Part shown: one piece after another, positions 1 to 7,605 of the stretch
Layout of the letters: each line of letters opens with the position of its first letter
Numbering within the stretch: the first letter of the stretch is position 1
Made by a program: the position numbers and the translations under genes
Notes under the pieces: model-generated
Databases searched by the model: none
Seen by the model: the letters and a program-made list of their open reading frames with translations, nothing else
Told to the model about the DNA's origin: nothing
Source: an uncultured Actinomycetes bacterium
Lineage (GTDB): Bacteria; Actinomycetota; Thermoleophilia; Miltoncostaeales; Miltoncostaeaceae
Reading direction: 5' to 3'
Assembly: GCA_937862675.1 (NCBI GenBank)
Contig: CALMEC010000208.1
Location: 1-14,125 of the forward strand
Length of the DNA stretch: 14,125 nt

Positions 1-1474
1 ACTGGAGGCGGAACACGGCGGAGCCGGTCTCCTCGAAGAACTCGACGATGATCGGGTACCAACCGGCTTTCGACCCGTAGTTGGCGGCCGTCCAGGTGCC
101 GGTGTTCGTCCCGGATGACGTGTTCCAGTCGTCGATGAGTTGGTCGCCCCACCCGGTTTTCCCGACCCACACCCGGTTGCCGTCATCCACGCTGGTGGTC
201 TCGAACGTGTAGTTCCCGAGGTCGCCACGGAGGTAGACGGACCCGAACCACCGGACCGAGAAGTAGTCGCCGCTGTTGCCGGGCTGCATCGGGATCGACA
301 GCCCGGAGGAGGTGTTCATCGACGGGTCAAGCCGCTCCGCGTAGTGCGGGCGGTCGGGGGCGAGGATCCGGGTTTTGCGGTCCGCCGATGCGTAGCCCTG
401 GAGGTCGGCGTCGTTGAAGTACCGTCCGCGGAGTCCACCGGGGGGTTGGTCGCCGGGGAGGACATAGTCGCCCTGGTCGCTGCCGCGGGCGGTGAAGTCG
501 GTGAGGTCCACCAACGACGCTTCGCTGATCACCATCTTCTCGGCGGTGGCGGTGGTCTCCGCCTGGAAGTAGACGTTGAGGGTGCCGGTGAACCCTGACT
601 TCACCTCCAGTGAGCCGATGAAGTTCCCTTGGACGGAGGCACTGATCCACCGGCCGAGGCGGACGATCTCGACGGTGACCGGCAAGGTGCGGTCAATCGA
701 CCTGGCACGGGAACACAGCACGGTCCCGTCGACCACGTCGTAGAACGACCATAGGCCGGTACCGATCGAAACGACGTAGGCGACGCTCACGTTGCCGACA
801 CCGACGTACAGGATGGTCCCGGAGGACGGCGCTTCCGCCCGGACGGTCCCCCGCAGCCGCCACGAATCACCAAGGGTGACGCTCTGATCGATGTAGGCGG
901 CGCCACCACCGATGTCCCAGATCGTCGCCTCACCGTTCGCGACGCTGGTGGTGGTGGACCCACTCGCCGTCCAGGCGGAGAGGCTGTCGAACGGGTCGTT
1001 GATGACGGCGACCGGCACCCGGGTGTAGGAGGTCACCACATCCTGCGGGGCCGCCGTCCACGTCCTGTCCCGCTCATACGCCCTGCGGAGCAGCCCCCAC
1101 GCATCCGTGCCGCTGACCGTCACCGACCCCCGGTCGATCTCGACCCGCTGGATGCAGCCGACGAACTCCAACTCGTCATCCCGGTACACCTCGATGAACT
1201 CAAGGGCGAGGTCGCTGCTGAACCGCTCCCGCCACGGCCCCAACGGGCCGACAGCGTTCGGGAAGGTGATGCTGAACTCCCCGGAGTCCCCGAGGCGTGT
1301 CGTGTACGTCCCCTCCACGAACCCGTGGTCGGTGGGGATATGCGCCTGCTGCAGCCAGGTGAACCCGTAGGTGCGGCCCAACACCGTCGCCGTCCCCCCC
1401 TGGCTGACGTACGTCGCCGTCGGATGGACGTGGCGCAGCGAGTAGCCGCGGGCGTCGATGATCTCGACGGCCAC
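1..1474 (-). CDS. Minor tail protein with PA14 domain (partial, cut by left edge)
   Basis: This open frame runs from a GTG at 1474 to the left edge with no stop, giving about 491 residues; the C-terminus is missing. The GTG overlaps the TAG of the preceding tail gene by one base and has an AAGGAG ribosome site nine bases upstream. Residues 1-150 resemble a tail-tip or baseplate-hub type domain (weak call). Residues about 157-330 look like a beta-sandwich of the carbohydrate-binding kind, starting near NDPFDSLSAW. From residue 347 to the edge the sequence matches the PA14 pattern: GLRGRYFND at 347, FSVRWFG at 405-411 and DDGNRVWVG at 430-438. PA14 domains are beta-barrels that often bind sugars, so this protein probably sits at the tail tip and contacts the host surface. 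The PA14 call is firm; the exact role in the virion is inferred from position after the tape measure and distal tail genes. Confidence 0.85.
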   Translation of the reverse strand, partial: MAVEIIDARGYSLRHVHPTATYVSQGGTATVLGRTYGFTWLQQAHIPTDHGFVEGTYTTRLGDSGEFSITFPNAVGPLGPWRERFSSDLALEFIEVYRDDELEFVGCIQRVEIDRGSVTVSGTDAWGLLRRAYERDRTWTAAPQDVVTSYTRVPVAVINDPFDSLSAWTASGSTTTSVANGEATIWDIGGGAAYIDQSVTLGDSWRLRGTVRAEAPSSGTILYVGVGNVSVAYVVSIGTGLWSFYDVVDGTVLCSRARSIDRTLPVTVEIVRLGRWISASVQGNFIGSLEVKSGFTGTLNVYFQAETTATAEKMVISEASLVDLTDFTARGSDQGDYVLPGDQPPGGLRGRYFNDADLQGYASADRKTRILAPDRPHYAERLDPSMNTSSGLSIPMQPGNSGDYFSVRWFGSVYLRGDLGNYTFETTSVDDGNRVWVGKTGWGDQLIDDWNTSSGTNTGTWTAANYGSKAGWYPIIVEFFEETGSAVFRLQ

Positions 1475-3039
1475 TAGCGGCTGCTCCTTGACACGACGGT
1501 GGGGACGGACCGGCTGTCATAAAGGATCGACGCCGCCATGTCCTGCGACCCCAGTCGGGTGGTGCTGGAGTTCTCGTTGAGGGTGCCGCCGGTGGCGGTG
1601 ACGAACCCGATGTGGATGGATGCGTAGGCGGTGCCACCCTCCACCCCGACGCCGTTGCGGGTGGACCCATACGCGTTCGTGTCCGAGTAGGTCTTCGCGA
1701 CGACGTCGGACTGGACGACGGCGATGTTCACCTGGGTGGTACCCGCCCCCGCCCCACCGCCGTTCGGGTGGAACGCCAACCAGTTCTCGTCGTTGAACCC
1801 GGTGGCGGACCCCAACGTCGCGTTCGAGAAGCCGGTGGTGCCGGTCGCGGTCTGCAGGCCGGCGTCATCCTCCTTGCGGGCGTAGGACGTCCCGGCGGGG
1901 GTGACGCTCGCGTAGAACGCGATGCCGGCGTTGGCGTTCGCCCCCGCTGAGGTCTTCGCCGGGTACACCTCCACGCGGGGTCCCGTCCAGCCGCGCTGGA
2001 GGGTGAGGTACACCTCCTCACGGCTCGCCGCGTCACCGGACACGCTCATCACCGCCCGGACGACACCCCGCTCCGGCGTCCACTCCATGATGTCCGCCGA
2101 CACGAACGTGGTGTCGTACGTCCCACCCGTCGTGATCCTCTTGACGAGCACCTTTCCCTCATGGCTCCAGGTGGAGCCGATCCACCGTTCCACCACGAAC
2201 CCATCCGTGTTCGACGTGTCGTAGCTGACGCGGGCGAGGCTGTTCTCGAGGACGGGGGCGTCGCCTGAGGTGAGCGGCCAGTCGGGGCCGTACACCTCCT
2301 CCCAACCGGTTGTCGGTCCGGTGGTCGTCAACGTCAACGTGCCGCGGCGGTCGTAGATGACGACGTCACCGAGGTTCCGGTTCGCCTCGTCCTGTTCGTA
2401 CGACACGACCTGGAGGTTCGTCCCGCCGATCACCGCCTGGAGGCTCGACGACCCGTAGCCGGTGCGGGCGGTCGTCAACGTGGGGATGGCGCTCCCATCC
2501 TCGAACCGGTAGTCCGTCACCGTGCTCGGCAGGTGGGTGAGGGCGACCGGCGTCTGGTCCGAGAAGTTCGTTGAGTACACCCGCTTCAGGTAGTCGCGGG
2601 GGACCGTCCCATCGAGGAGGCTGCGGATGTAGACGCTGGTGGCGCGGCGGTGGGTGCGGCGCTTACCCACCTCCCGGAGCTCGCCAAGCGACAACTTCCA
2701 GTAGGCGGAGACGAGGCCGGAGATGTCGGCGACGTCGAAGTCCGCCTTCCCGGGGACGTACCAGCCGGACCGTTCCGTGTCCTCAGTCCACGCGACGTAC
2801 ACTCCTTGGAGGCGGTACGGGAGGTTGTTCACCAGGGACCGCAGTTGCCGGCGGACACGTTGGCGGTCTGTGGCGGTGTCCCCCGACGATGCGGGGAAGC
2901 TGGTCAACGCGATGCTGTGTGTGAGGCCGGCTCGTCCACCGGGGACGGGGGTGGCACCCACATTGGCGACCGACTCACCGACCGACTCGGGGAAGTTCTC
3001 AGGGTCATCCAGGCTCAGCCTGCCGACGGTGACGCTCAT
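1474..3039 (-). CDS. Distal tail-like minor tail protein
   Basis: This 521-aa protein follows the tape measure with an ATGA overlap (its ATG at 3039 shares bases with the tape measure TGA). In siphoviruses this slot normally holds the distal tail protein, which joins the tube to the tip. Residues 1-135 fit such a domain: VTVGRLSLD near the start, then a stretch around YRLQGVYVAW and GWYVPGKADFDV. The rest, about 160-521, is much longer than a minimal distal tail protein. It is rich in Thr, Ser and Gly, alternates as beta-strand sequence does, and may hold one or two beta-sandwich domains that reach the host surface. No enzymatic motif is visible. The structural assignment is good; the name distal tail rests mainly on gene order and the N-terminal pattern. 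It could also be listed simply as a minor tail protein. Confidence 0.8.
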   Translation of the reverse strand: MSVTVGRLSLDDPENFPESVGESVANVGATPVPGGRAGLTHSIALTSFPASSGDTATDRQRVRRQLRSLVNNLPYRLQGVYVAWTEDTERSGWYVPGKADFDVADISGLVSAYWKLSLGELREVGKRRTHRRATSVYIRSLLDGTVPRDYLKRVYSTNFSDQTPVALTHLPSTVTDYRFEDGSAIPTLTTARTGYGSSSLQAVIGGTNLQVVSYEQDEANRNLGDVVIYDRRGTLTLTTTGPTTGWEEVYGPDWPLTSGDAPVLENSLARVSYDTSNTDGFVVERWIGSTWSHEGKVLVKRITTGGTYDTTFVSADIMEWTPERGVVRAVMSVSGDAASREEVYLTLQRGWTGPRVEVYPAKTSAGANANAGIAFYASVTPAGTSYARKEDDAGLQTATGTTGFSNATLGSATGFNDENWLAFHPNGGGAGAGTTQVNIAVVQSDVVAKTYSDTNAYGSTRNGVGVEGGTAYASIHIGFVTATGGTLNENSSTTRLGSQDMAASILYDSRSVPTVVSRSSR

Positions 3040-5165
3040 ATCGCCCCCATCCTGAGGTCGTCCGACGACGGGGGAGCGAGGGAACGCAGGACGTAGTTCT
3101 GGCCGCCGTACTGGAAGGTGGTGGACCCACCGAACGCCCCGGTGATGGCATCCGTGTTCGCGTTCAGAGCATCCGTGTTGTCCCGGAGGTCCTTCGCGTT
3201 CTGGAGGGCCGCCCGCGCGGAGGCAAGGACACCGGCCGCGTCACGGATGCGGCGGGGGTCCCCCGACGCCAACGCCGCGTTGTACTCACCCTCGGCGACA
3301 CCGACCAACCCTTCGGCGGCGGTGACGTCGTCGCTCTTGTCGTCCGTCAACGCCGCCTTCGCGACCTCCGCCTCAGCGAAGTCCATCGCCGTCGCCGGCG
3401 CCTCGGGCTCAGCCGCGTCATCCGGGACGGAGTCGGGGAGCGACCCGAGTTGGTCGCCCAACGCGTTGATGTCGAAGTCGAGTTCCTTCGCCTCCGCCTT
3501 CAACTCGGCGAGGGTGCGGGACATCGCCCGGTCCTGGTCCCACAGACCGCGGATCCGGCCGATGGTGTCCTGGATGCGGGAGTCCCAGTCCGGCTGGTCG
3601 TCCTTCTTCGCCTTCTGGCGGGACGTCCGCTGCTGCGCCAACCGCTTCCTGAGGGCGACGATCCGCTGCCGCAACTTGATCCGCTGCCGCTTCACCGTCC
3701 CCACGTCGGCGGTCAACTCCCTCTTCCGGAGTTCAGCAACCCGCTTGTCCTCCATCGCCGAGACCTTGTCGGGGTTGGTGATCCCCCGTCTCTTCGCTGC
3801 CGCGGCGGCCCGAGAGGATGCGACCTTGTCCTGCAGCGAGTCGTCACGGTGGCGCCGGTCGATGACCATCCCGGCGATGGCGTCGAAACCGAGGCTCGAC
3901 AACTCGCCACGGCGGGGGGTGATCCCGCGGCGGCCCATCTCAATGGACTGCGCGAGGGCAGGCTTGTTGCCGACCCCCGGGTTACCCGGAGCGGGCTTCC
4001 CACCGGGGCCGCCGCCCCGGGAGGTCGTCGGGACCGTGATCGTGGTCGGCATGTTCCTGATGGCGTCGGCAGCGGCCACCACCCCCGCCGCAGCCGACCC
4101 GGCCGCCGTCGCCAGGTTGTTCATCGCCGAGATCACACTCGACATGTCCAACTCGGTGTTCGCCAACTCCAGCAGCTTTTCCCGGAGTTCCTTCGCAGCC
4201 GGGCTGGCGTCGCCCCGCAGCTTGTTCGCGGCGTCGAGGGCGGCTTGACCGTTCGCCTTGTGACGTGCGGCGGCCTTCTGGCTGGCCTTCGCCTCCGCCT
4301 CCGTCACCGCCGCCATCCGCTTCTTGTAGGCGGTCGCGGCATCCCCCGTGATCATCCCCCTCCGGTACGCCTGGGTGAGCTTGTCGAGCTCAGCCCGCTC
4401 CTTGGCGATCCCCGCCTTCTCCCGCTGCGTCGCCTGCGACCGCTTCTCCGTCAGGCGGATGACATCCTGCGCCTGGTGGATCGTCTCCCGGCGGGCATCC
4501 GAGACGGCGTCCTCCGCCTGCTTCACCTGCAGGAGCGCCTGCTTATAGGCGAGCGAGTTCTTGCCGTTCGTCTTGGCGATCTCCGCGAGGTCATGCTGCG
4601 CCTGCCACAGACCGAGTGACGACTGCTGCTGCGCCAACTGGGCGTCCGACAGGTCCTCGATCGCCCGCTTCTGGAACAGGGCGGAACGGGCCACATCAAT
4701 GTGGGCTTCCCGCGTCTCGTTCGCCGCGTCGTTCAGCCGTTCGATCTGTTCCGACGCCCACGAAGCGTTGCCGCGGAGGGCGACGAACGCCGCACCCGCA
4801 GCGAGGGCGGCCACAGCCATCGCGGGGATCGCGTAGGCGCCGAGCGCCGACGTGGTGGACAGGAGGGCGTCACCCGCGACGGTGACGGCACCCATGCCGG
4901 ACGCCACCCCCGACAAGGCGGGGACCATCGACAGGAACGACGCACCCGACGCCGCAGCATCCAGCCCGGAGGACTTGATGACCTTCCCGGCGCCCTTGAA
5001 GATCTTGCTGGTACGGGTGAACGACTTGCCGACCGTGTTCGCCGACACATCCGCCTGCTTCAACCCGGTGGAGACGCCGGCGGCAGCGGCGTTCGCCTCC
5101 GCGAACGAAGACTTCAACCCCGAGGCGTCGCCGATGAACCTGACCCTCAGGTCACGGGTACTCAC
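3036..5165 (-). CDS. Tape measure protein
   Basis: This is the longest gene here, 709 aa. The tape measure fills the tail tube during assembly, sets tail length and is expelled at infection. It begins with GTG at 5165, which overlaps the stop of the frameshifted chaperone frame (GTGA) and has a GGAGG site seven bases upstream. Residues 75-130 are hydrophobic and rich in Ala and Gly, as usual for a tape measure segment that inserts in membranes. Residues 135-345 and 440-570 are charged, Ala-rich and helical, probably coiled coil. A Gly/Pro linker lies at about 373-405. The end carries a Gln/Tyr patch (FQYGGQNYVLRSLAPPSSD) of the sort that contacts the tail tip. At about 0.15 nm per residue it predicts a tail near 105 nm. 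I see no lysozyme or peptidase motif. Position directly after the chaperones makes the call secure. Confidence 0.93.
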   Translation of the reverse strand: MSTRDLRVRFIGDASGLKSSFAEANAAAAGVSTGLKQADVSANTVGKSFTRTSKIFKGAGKVIKSSGLDAAASGASFLSMVPALSGVASGMGAVTVAGDALLSTTSALGAYAIPAMAVAALAAGAAFVALRGNASWASEQIERLNDAANETREAHIDVARSALFQKRAIEDLSDAQLAQQQSSLGLWQAQHDLAEIAKTNGKNSLAYKQALLQVKQAEDAVSDARRETIHQAQDVIRLTEKRSQATQREKAGIAKERAELDKLTQAYRRGMITGDAATAYKKRMAAVTEAEAKASQKAAARHKANGQAALDAANKLRGDASPAAKELREKLLELANTELDMSSVISAMNNLATAAGSAAAGVVAAADAIRNMPTTITVPTTSRGGGPGGKPAPGNPGVGNKPALAQSIEMGRRGITPRRGELSSLGFDAIAGMVIDRRHRDDSLQDKVASSRAAAAAKRRGITNPDKVSAMEDKRVAELRKRELTADVGTVKRQRIKLRQRIVALRKRLAQQRTSRQKAKKDDQPDWDSRIQDTIGRIRGLWDQDRAMSRTLAELKAEAKELDFDINALGDQLGSLPDSVPDDAAEPEAPATAMDFAEAEVAKAALTDDKSDDVTAAEGLVGVAEGEYNAALASGDPRRIRDAAGVLASARAALQNAKDLRDNTDALNANTDAITGAFGGSTTFQYGGQNYVLRSLAPPSSDDLRMGAI

Positions 5166-5622
5166 TCAGCCGCCTCCAACGCGATCTCAATCGCCCGCCA
5201 CTCCCAGGGACGCAGCGACTCCATCTCCCACGGCCGGATGCCGAACCGCACAGCTACTTCCGGGCTCCACGCTTCGCGGGGGTCGAGGAGGATCCCCCGG
5301 TAGGGCGGTCTCCGCCCCCCTGCTGCTCGGCCTCCATCTTCAACAGGGCCGCCTCCCGCTCCGCCGTCATCGCCTCCATCAGCGGGACGATCGCGACGTC
5401 ATCCAACCGGCCATCCGTCGCACTGACCTCCGGCTGGCCGCGGCGGATGCTTGCCGTGAGGAGGGCACGCCACGCCACCGGATCCACCATCGCCAAGCCC
5501 TCCTCAAGGAGGACCTGGGAGTCGATGTCGTACTCCTTCTTGATGAAGGCGAGGTCACCAAGGGTGAGCTCACGGGGCGGGATGACGGCCACAGACCGTC
5601 CGTCGAACTCGAACTCAGCCAA
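5162..5622 (-). CDS. Tail assembly chaperone, long form by -1 frameshift
   Basis: This is the predicted fusion made when ribosomes slip back one base at 5314-5320. The first 103 codons are shared with the short chaperone. After the slip, 50 codons are read in the -1 frame, ending EIALEAAE at a TGA at 5162-5164, for 153 residues in total. The extension contains YRGILLDPREAW and RPWEMESLRPWEWRAIEIAL, acidic and Trp-rich like known downstream chaperone domains. The second frame has no supported start of its own, is open throughout the needed interval and ends inside the tape measure GTG (GTGA). In lambda and many other siphoviruses the equivalent long form recruits tube subunits to the tape measure. 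The frame layout and slippery site are seen directly; use of the shift is inferred. Confidence 0.82.
5254..5622 (-). CDS. Tail assembly chaperone, short form
   Basis: This 122-aa protein sits between the gp10-like gene and the tape measure, the standard chaperone position. I chose the TTG at 5620-5622 because an AGGAGG site lies five bases upstream (5628-5633) and the preceding gene stops just before it; the open frame continues further upstream to 5694 only as overlap with that gene. The mature start LAEFEFDGRS is followed by VAVIPPRELTLGDLAFIKKE and an acidic helical middle, similar in style to chaperones of actinobacteriophages. The tail of the short form (about residues 101-122) is a Gly/Ser/Pro/Lys/Arg-rich low-complexity stretch, as expected of a frame that is often left by frameshifting. 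It probably coats the tape measure before the tube assembles and is not kept in the virion. Confidence 0.85.
   Translation of the reverse strand: MAEFEFDGRSVAVIPPRELTLGDLAFIKKEYDIDSQVLLEEGLAMVDPVAWRALLTASIRRGQPEVSATDGRLDDVAIVPLMEAMTAEREAALLKMEAEQQGGGDRPTGGSSSTPAKRGARK
5277..5299 (-). other. Possible stem-loop downstream of slippery site
   Basis: On the mRNA, CGGGGG and CCCCCG can pair as a 6-bp GC stem around an 11-base loop, starting 14 bases after the heptamer. That spacing is longer than the usual 5-9 bases. A competing inverted repeat, GGGCGG-AGA-CCGCCC at 5303-5317, overlaps the heptamer itself. Either could influence frameshifting, but inverted repeats arise easily in such GC-rich sequence. 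Confidence 0.35.
5314..5320 (-). promoter_or_regulatory. Programmed -1 frameshift slippery site
   Basis: The mRNA reads G GGG GGC in the short chaperone frame, a full X XXY YYZ heptamer. Both tRNAs can re-pair one base back (GGG to GGG, GGC to GGG). It lies about 20 codons before the zero-frame stop at 5254-5256, and the -1 frame then stays open to 5162. The layout matches the classic chaperone frameshift of long-tailed phages. Confidence 0.8.
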
Positions 5623-5623
5623 C

Positions 5624-5983
5624 TCAACCTCCTGCGAACGCTCGAGCAATGGCGTCCAGAACCTTCTCCATCCGCTTCTGGACCTTCGGTGCAACCTCGG
5701 TGAGGGCGCGGTCGAAGAACCCGCGCTGCCGGTTCACCTTCTGGGGGTACGGGTAGCCGCGGCGGGTGGCGGTCACCTCAACCCCGCCGGCCGTCGGGCC
5801 ATCCGTGAACGCCCGCACCGACGACTTGAGGAGACCCGAGCGGACGGGGGCGTTCCCCTGGACGGCATCCGCTCCGAGGCGGGCGGACGCCCCGATCTCC
5901 TCCTGCAGCGCCTTGTCCAACTCGGGGTTCATCCGGGCGAGGGCCTGGCGGAGTTCATCCAGGCCCTCCACGACCACCTGCAT
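5624..5983 (-). CDS. HK97 gp10-like neck/tail protein
   Basis: This 119-aa protein overlaps the tail tube stop by one base (TAATG). It has the small HK97 gp10-like pattern: an N-terminal helix with LDELRQALARM, a helical middle, then NAPVRSGLLKSSVRAF at about 44-59, where the AP-x-RSG-L motif is the family hallmark. It ends in a basic helix. Members act at the head-tail junction or as tail completion proteins. The usual place for this family is before the tail terminator and tube genes; here it follows the tube gene and precedes the chaperone. The family call is fairly secure; the exact position in the particle is not shown by sequence. Confidence 0.8.
   Translation of the reverse strand: MQVVVEGLDELRQALARMNPELDKALQEEIGASARLGADAVQGNAPVRSGLLKSSVRAFTDGPTAGGVEVTATRRGYPYPQKVNRQRGFFDRALTEVAPKVQKRMEKVLDAIARAFAGG
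5628..5633 (-). promoter_or_regulatory. Ribosome binding site that sets the chaperone TTG start
   Basis: AGGAGG lies five bases before the TTG at 5622 and inside the end of the upstream gp10-like gene. It is a consensus site, and it is the reason for preferring the rare TTG start over the longer frame that begins at 5694. Confidence 0.7.
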
Positions 5984-6972
5984 TACGCGACCACATCCGT
6001 TGTCCGGTATCTGACGACGTAAGGTGACAAAGTGCCAGACGACACCAGCGCCTTGAACGGCACCGTCATCTCCAGGATGTCCGGGCCACCGACGTTCGGG
6101 GTCTCACCGTCGAACCGGGTCGCCGCCATCGTCACCGCGAGCTCGTAGGCGAGGGACCCCTCAATGACGCTGCCCTGCCACGTCCCCGCGAGGGACGCCT
6201 CCGTCCCATTCACATACCGGTTGTACTGGGTGATCGACTCGAACTCGACGGTGAACGACCCCGACACCTCAGCCATCGCCGCCTCGATCGGCTCCTTCAT
6301 CAGGGTGCCTCCCGTGCCGCGCTGCAGGTACCGGTCGGTGTTCAACCCGTGGTTCACGGTGAACGAGAAGTTCTTCACGTCGAGAGCGGCGCCGGCGAGG
6401 CTGAACGTCCCACCCACCCACGACAAGAGCAGCTGCGTCGTCGGGTAGGAGGCGGACGCGAGCGACTGTCCGGTCGCCTCATCGTGGGCGGCGACGGTCA
6501 TGGACAGCTGGCAGAGACCATCAACATCCGACGAGATGGTCGCCTCCGTGCACTTCACACCCAGGTAGCTGAACGGCTGGACGGTGCCAGCCGTGTCGGG
6601 CCGGCCGACCTGCATCGTCATCGCCCGGCCGTAGTTCAAGGTCTGCTGGATGGTGAAGTCCCGGCTGTTCGTCCCACCCGACGGGGTGGTCACAGCCCAC
6701 GTCCCGCCACCGAACGCATACGCAAGGGGCAGGGCGAAGCCGCGGTCCGCGACCTCGAACACCACCTCACCACCGATCGACCGTTTCCCCGTCACCCACC
6801 TGCCGGAACGCAGCGTCCGGTTCGACGACCTGAGCGCCTGCGACTCGACGCGCTCCACCGTCATCTGGATGGACTCACTCACGAATTCGAGGAACCGGGT
6901 GGGGGTCGCGTACGTCCCGACGGTGGACTCCGCGACCATCCCGACCTGGGACCAGAGGCCGGATCTACTCAT
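5983..6972 (-). CDS. Major tail tube protein
   Basis: This 329-aa protein begins at an ATG that overlaps the preceding stop by eight bases (ATGAGTAG), with purine-rich ribosome sites (AAGGAG and AAGGTGAG) just upstream. Stacked rings of it would form the tail tube. The start, with SQVGMVAESTVGTYATPTRF, and the following ESQALRSSNRT, RWVTGKRSIGGEV and FGGGTW elements are typical of the actinobacteriophage-type tube family. The remainder is beta-rich and ends with EMTVPFKAL, a usual closing strand. Position between terminator-type and chaperone genes supports this. It is longer than minimal tube proteins (about 150-250 aa), which suggests an additional domain or insertion in the middle, but I cannot mark its borders. 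Confidence 0.88.
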   Translation of the reverse strand: MSRSGLWSQVGMVAESTVGTYATPTRFLEFVSESIQMTVERVESQALRSSNRTLRSGRWVTGKRSIGGEVVFEVADRGFALPLAYAFGGGTWAVTTPSGGTNSRDFTIQQTLNYGRAMTMQVGRPDTAGTVQPFSYLGVKCTEATISSDVDGLCQLSMTVAAHDEATGQSLASASYPTTQLLLSWVGGTFSLAGAALDVKNFSFTVNHGLNTDRYLQRGTGGTLMKEPIEAAMAEVSGSFTVEFESITQYNRYVNGTEASLAGTWQGSVIEGSLAYELAVTMAATRFDGETPNVGGPDILEMTVPFKALVSSGTLSPYVVRYRTTDVVA

Positions 6973-7156
6973 CGCTCACCTTCTCCTTCACGGTGGCGGA
7001 GGGGACGGCCTCCCAGTTTGAGGGCTGGTCGAGGAGACCCGCGGCGAGGTCATCGGGGACCTCCACGGGCACACCACGCAGGGCGGTGATCTCGCCCAGC
7101 CCATAGGGGATCAGGACCCCATCGATGAAGGGGCCGATGTACCTCACTCGGACCAT
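6965..7156 (-). CDS. Small conserved-type phage protein between terminator and tube genes
   Basis: This 63-aa protein starts with an ATG two bases after the previous stop; AAAGGA in the end of that gene is the likely ribosome site. It contains VRVRYIGPF, then a central RGVPVEVPDDLAAGLLDQPS and NWEAV. Small proteins with this RGxxVEVPDxxAxxLL...NWE pattern are frequent in phage neck and tail regions, usually between connector and tube genes, but their function is not firmly known to me. It has no membrane segment or signal. The tight packing, with overlaps on one side and two bases on the other, supports it as a real gene expressed with its neighbours. Confidence 0.75.
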   Translation of the reverse strand: MVRVRYIGPFIDGVLIPYGLGEITALRGVPVEVPDDLAAGLLDQPSNWEAVPSATVKEKVSDE

Positions 7157-7158
7157 CG

Positions 7159-7605
7159 TCAGATCCTTTCGGCGCAGGCGACCCGCATGGTGACGCGGGC
7201 CTCCCGTTCCTGGTCGTTGACGTACTCGTCGAGGTCCATCCCGACGACGAGGGCCCAGCGGACGACGCCGCCGAAGAACGGTTGGGTGGTGCTCCAGGCC
7301 CGGAGTGAGTCCTCGACCACGCCGGCCAGTTCATAGGCACGGTCGGTCAGGGTCTCCTGGTCGTTCCGCATCGTCGCCACACAGGAGACGACGACATCCT
7401 GGATCCACGTCTCCTCACGGCGCTTCTGGCCGAGGGCGGCGGTCTCCTGGGCAGCGCGGGCGGCACCGACCCAGATGAACTCCCGCTCCGCCCACTCACC
7501 TGGCGTCGGGGGACCGTAGGTGACGGCGATACCGGACAGGTCGCTGTCGGCCTGGAGGCGGGCGACGAGCGCCGACTTCAACGCCGGGACGCGGGACGTG
7601 CTCAC
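7159..7605 (-). CDS. Tail terminator-like protein
   Basis: This 148-aa protein starts at GTG 7605, which overlaps the connector stop (GTGA). The open frame continues to 7668, but that extension lies entirely over the connector gene and reads as Gly/Pro filler, so the internal GTG is preferred. It begins with PALKSALVARLQADSDL, a helix typical of tail terminator or completion proteins, followed by VTYGPPTPGEWAEREFIWVG, a central strand region and a helix with DRAYELAGVVEDSLRA, and ends in strands (WALVVGMDLDEYV). This helix-strand order and the position between the connector and tube genes fit the ring that caps the tail tube and joins it to the head. The function is inferred from pattern and gene order. 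Confidence 0.75.
   Translation of the reverse strand: MSTSRVPALKSALVARLQADSDLSGIAVTYGPPTPGEWAEREFIWVGAARAAQETAALGQKRREETWIQDVVVSCVATMRNDQETLTDRAYELAGVVEDSLRAWSTTQPFFGGVVRWALVVGMDLDEYVNDQEREARVTMRVACAERI

Noticed and set aside
3118..4619. Plus-strand open frames opposite the tape measure gene
   Set aside because: They are shadows of a GC-rich coding strand, rich in Arg, Ser and Ala, with no family resemblance and no place in the one-way gene layout.
5623..5694. Longer chaperone start at 5694
   Set aside because: The added residues only overlap the gp10-like gene and are Arg/Trp-rich, while the TTG at 5622 has a consensus ribosome site.
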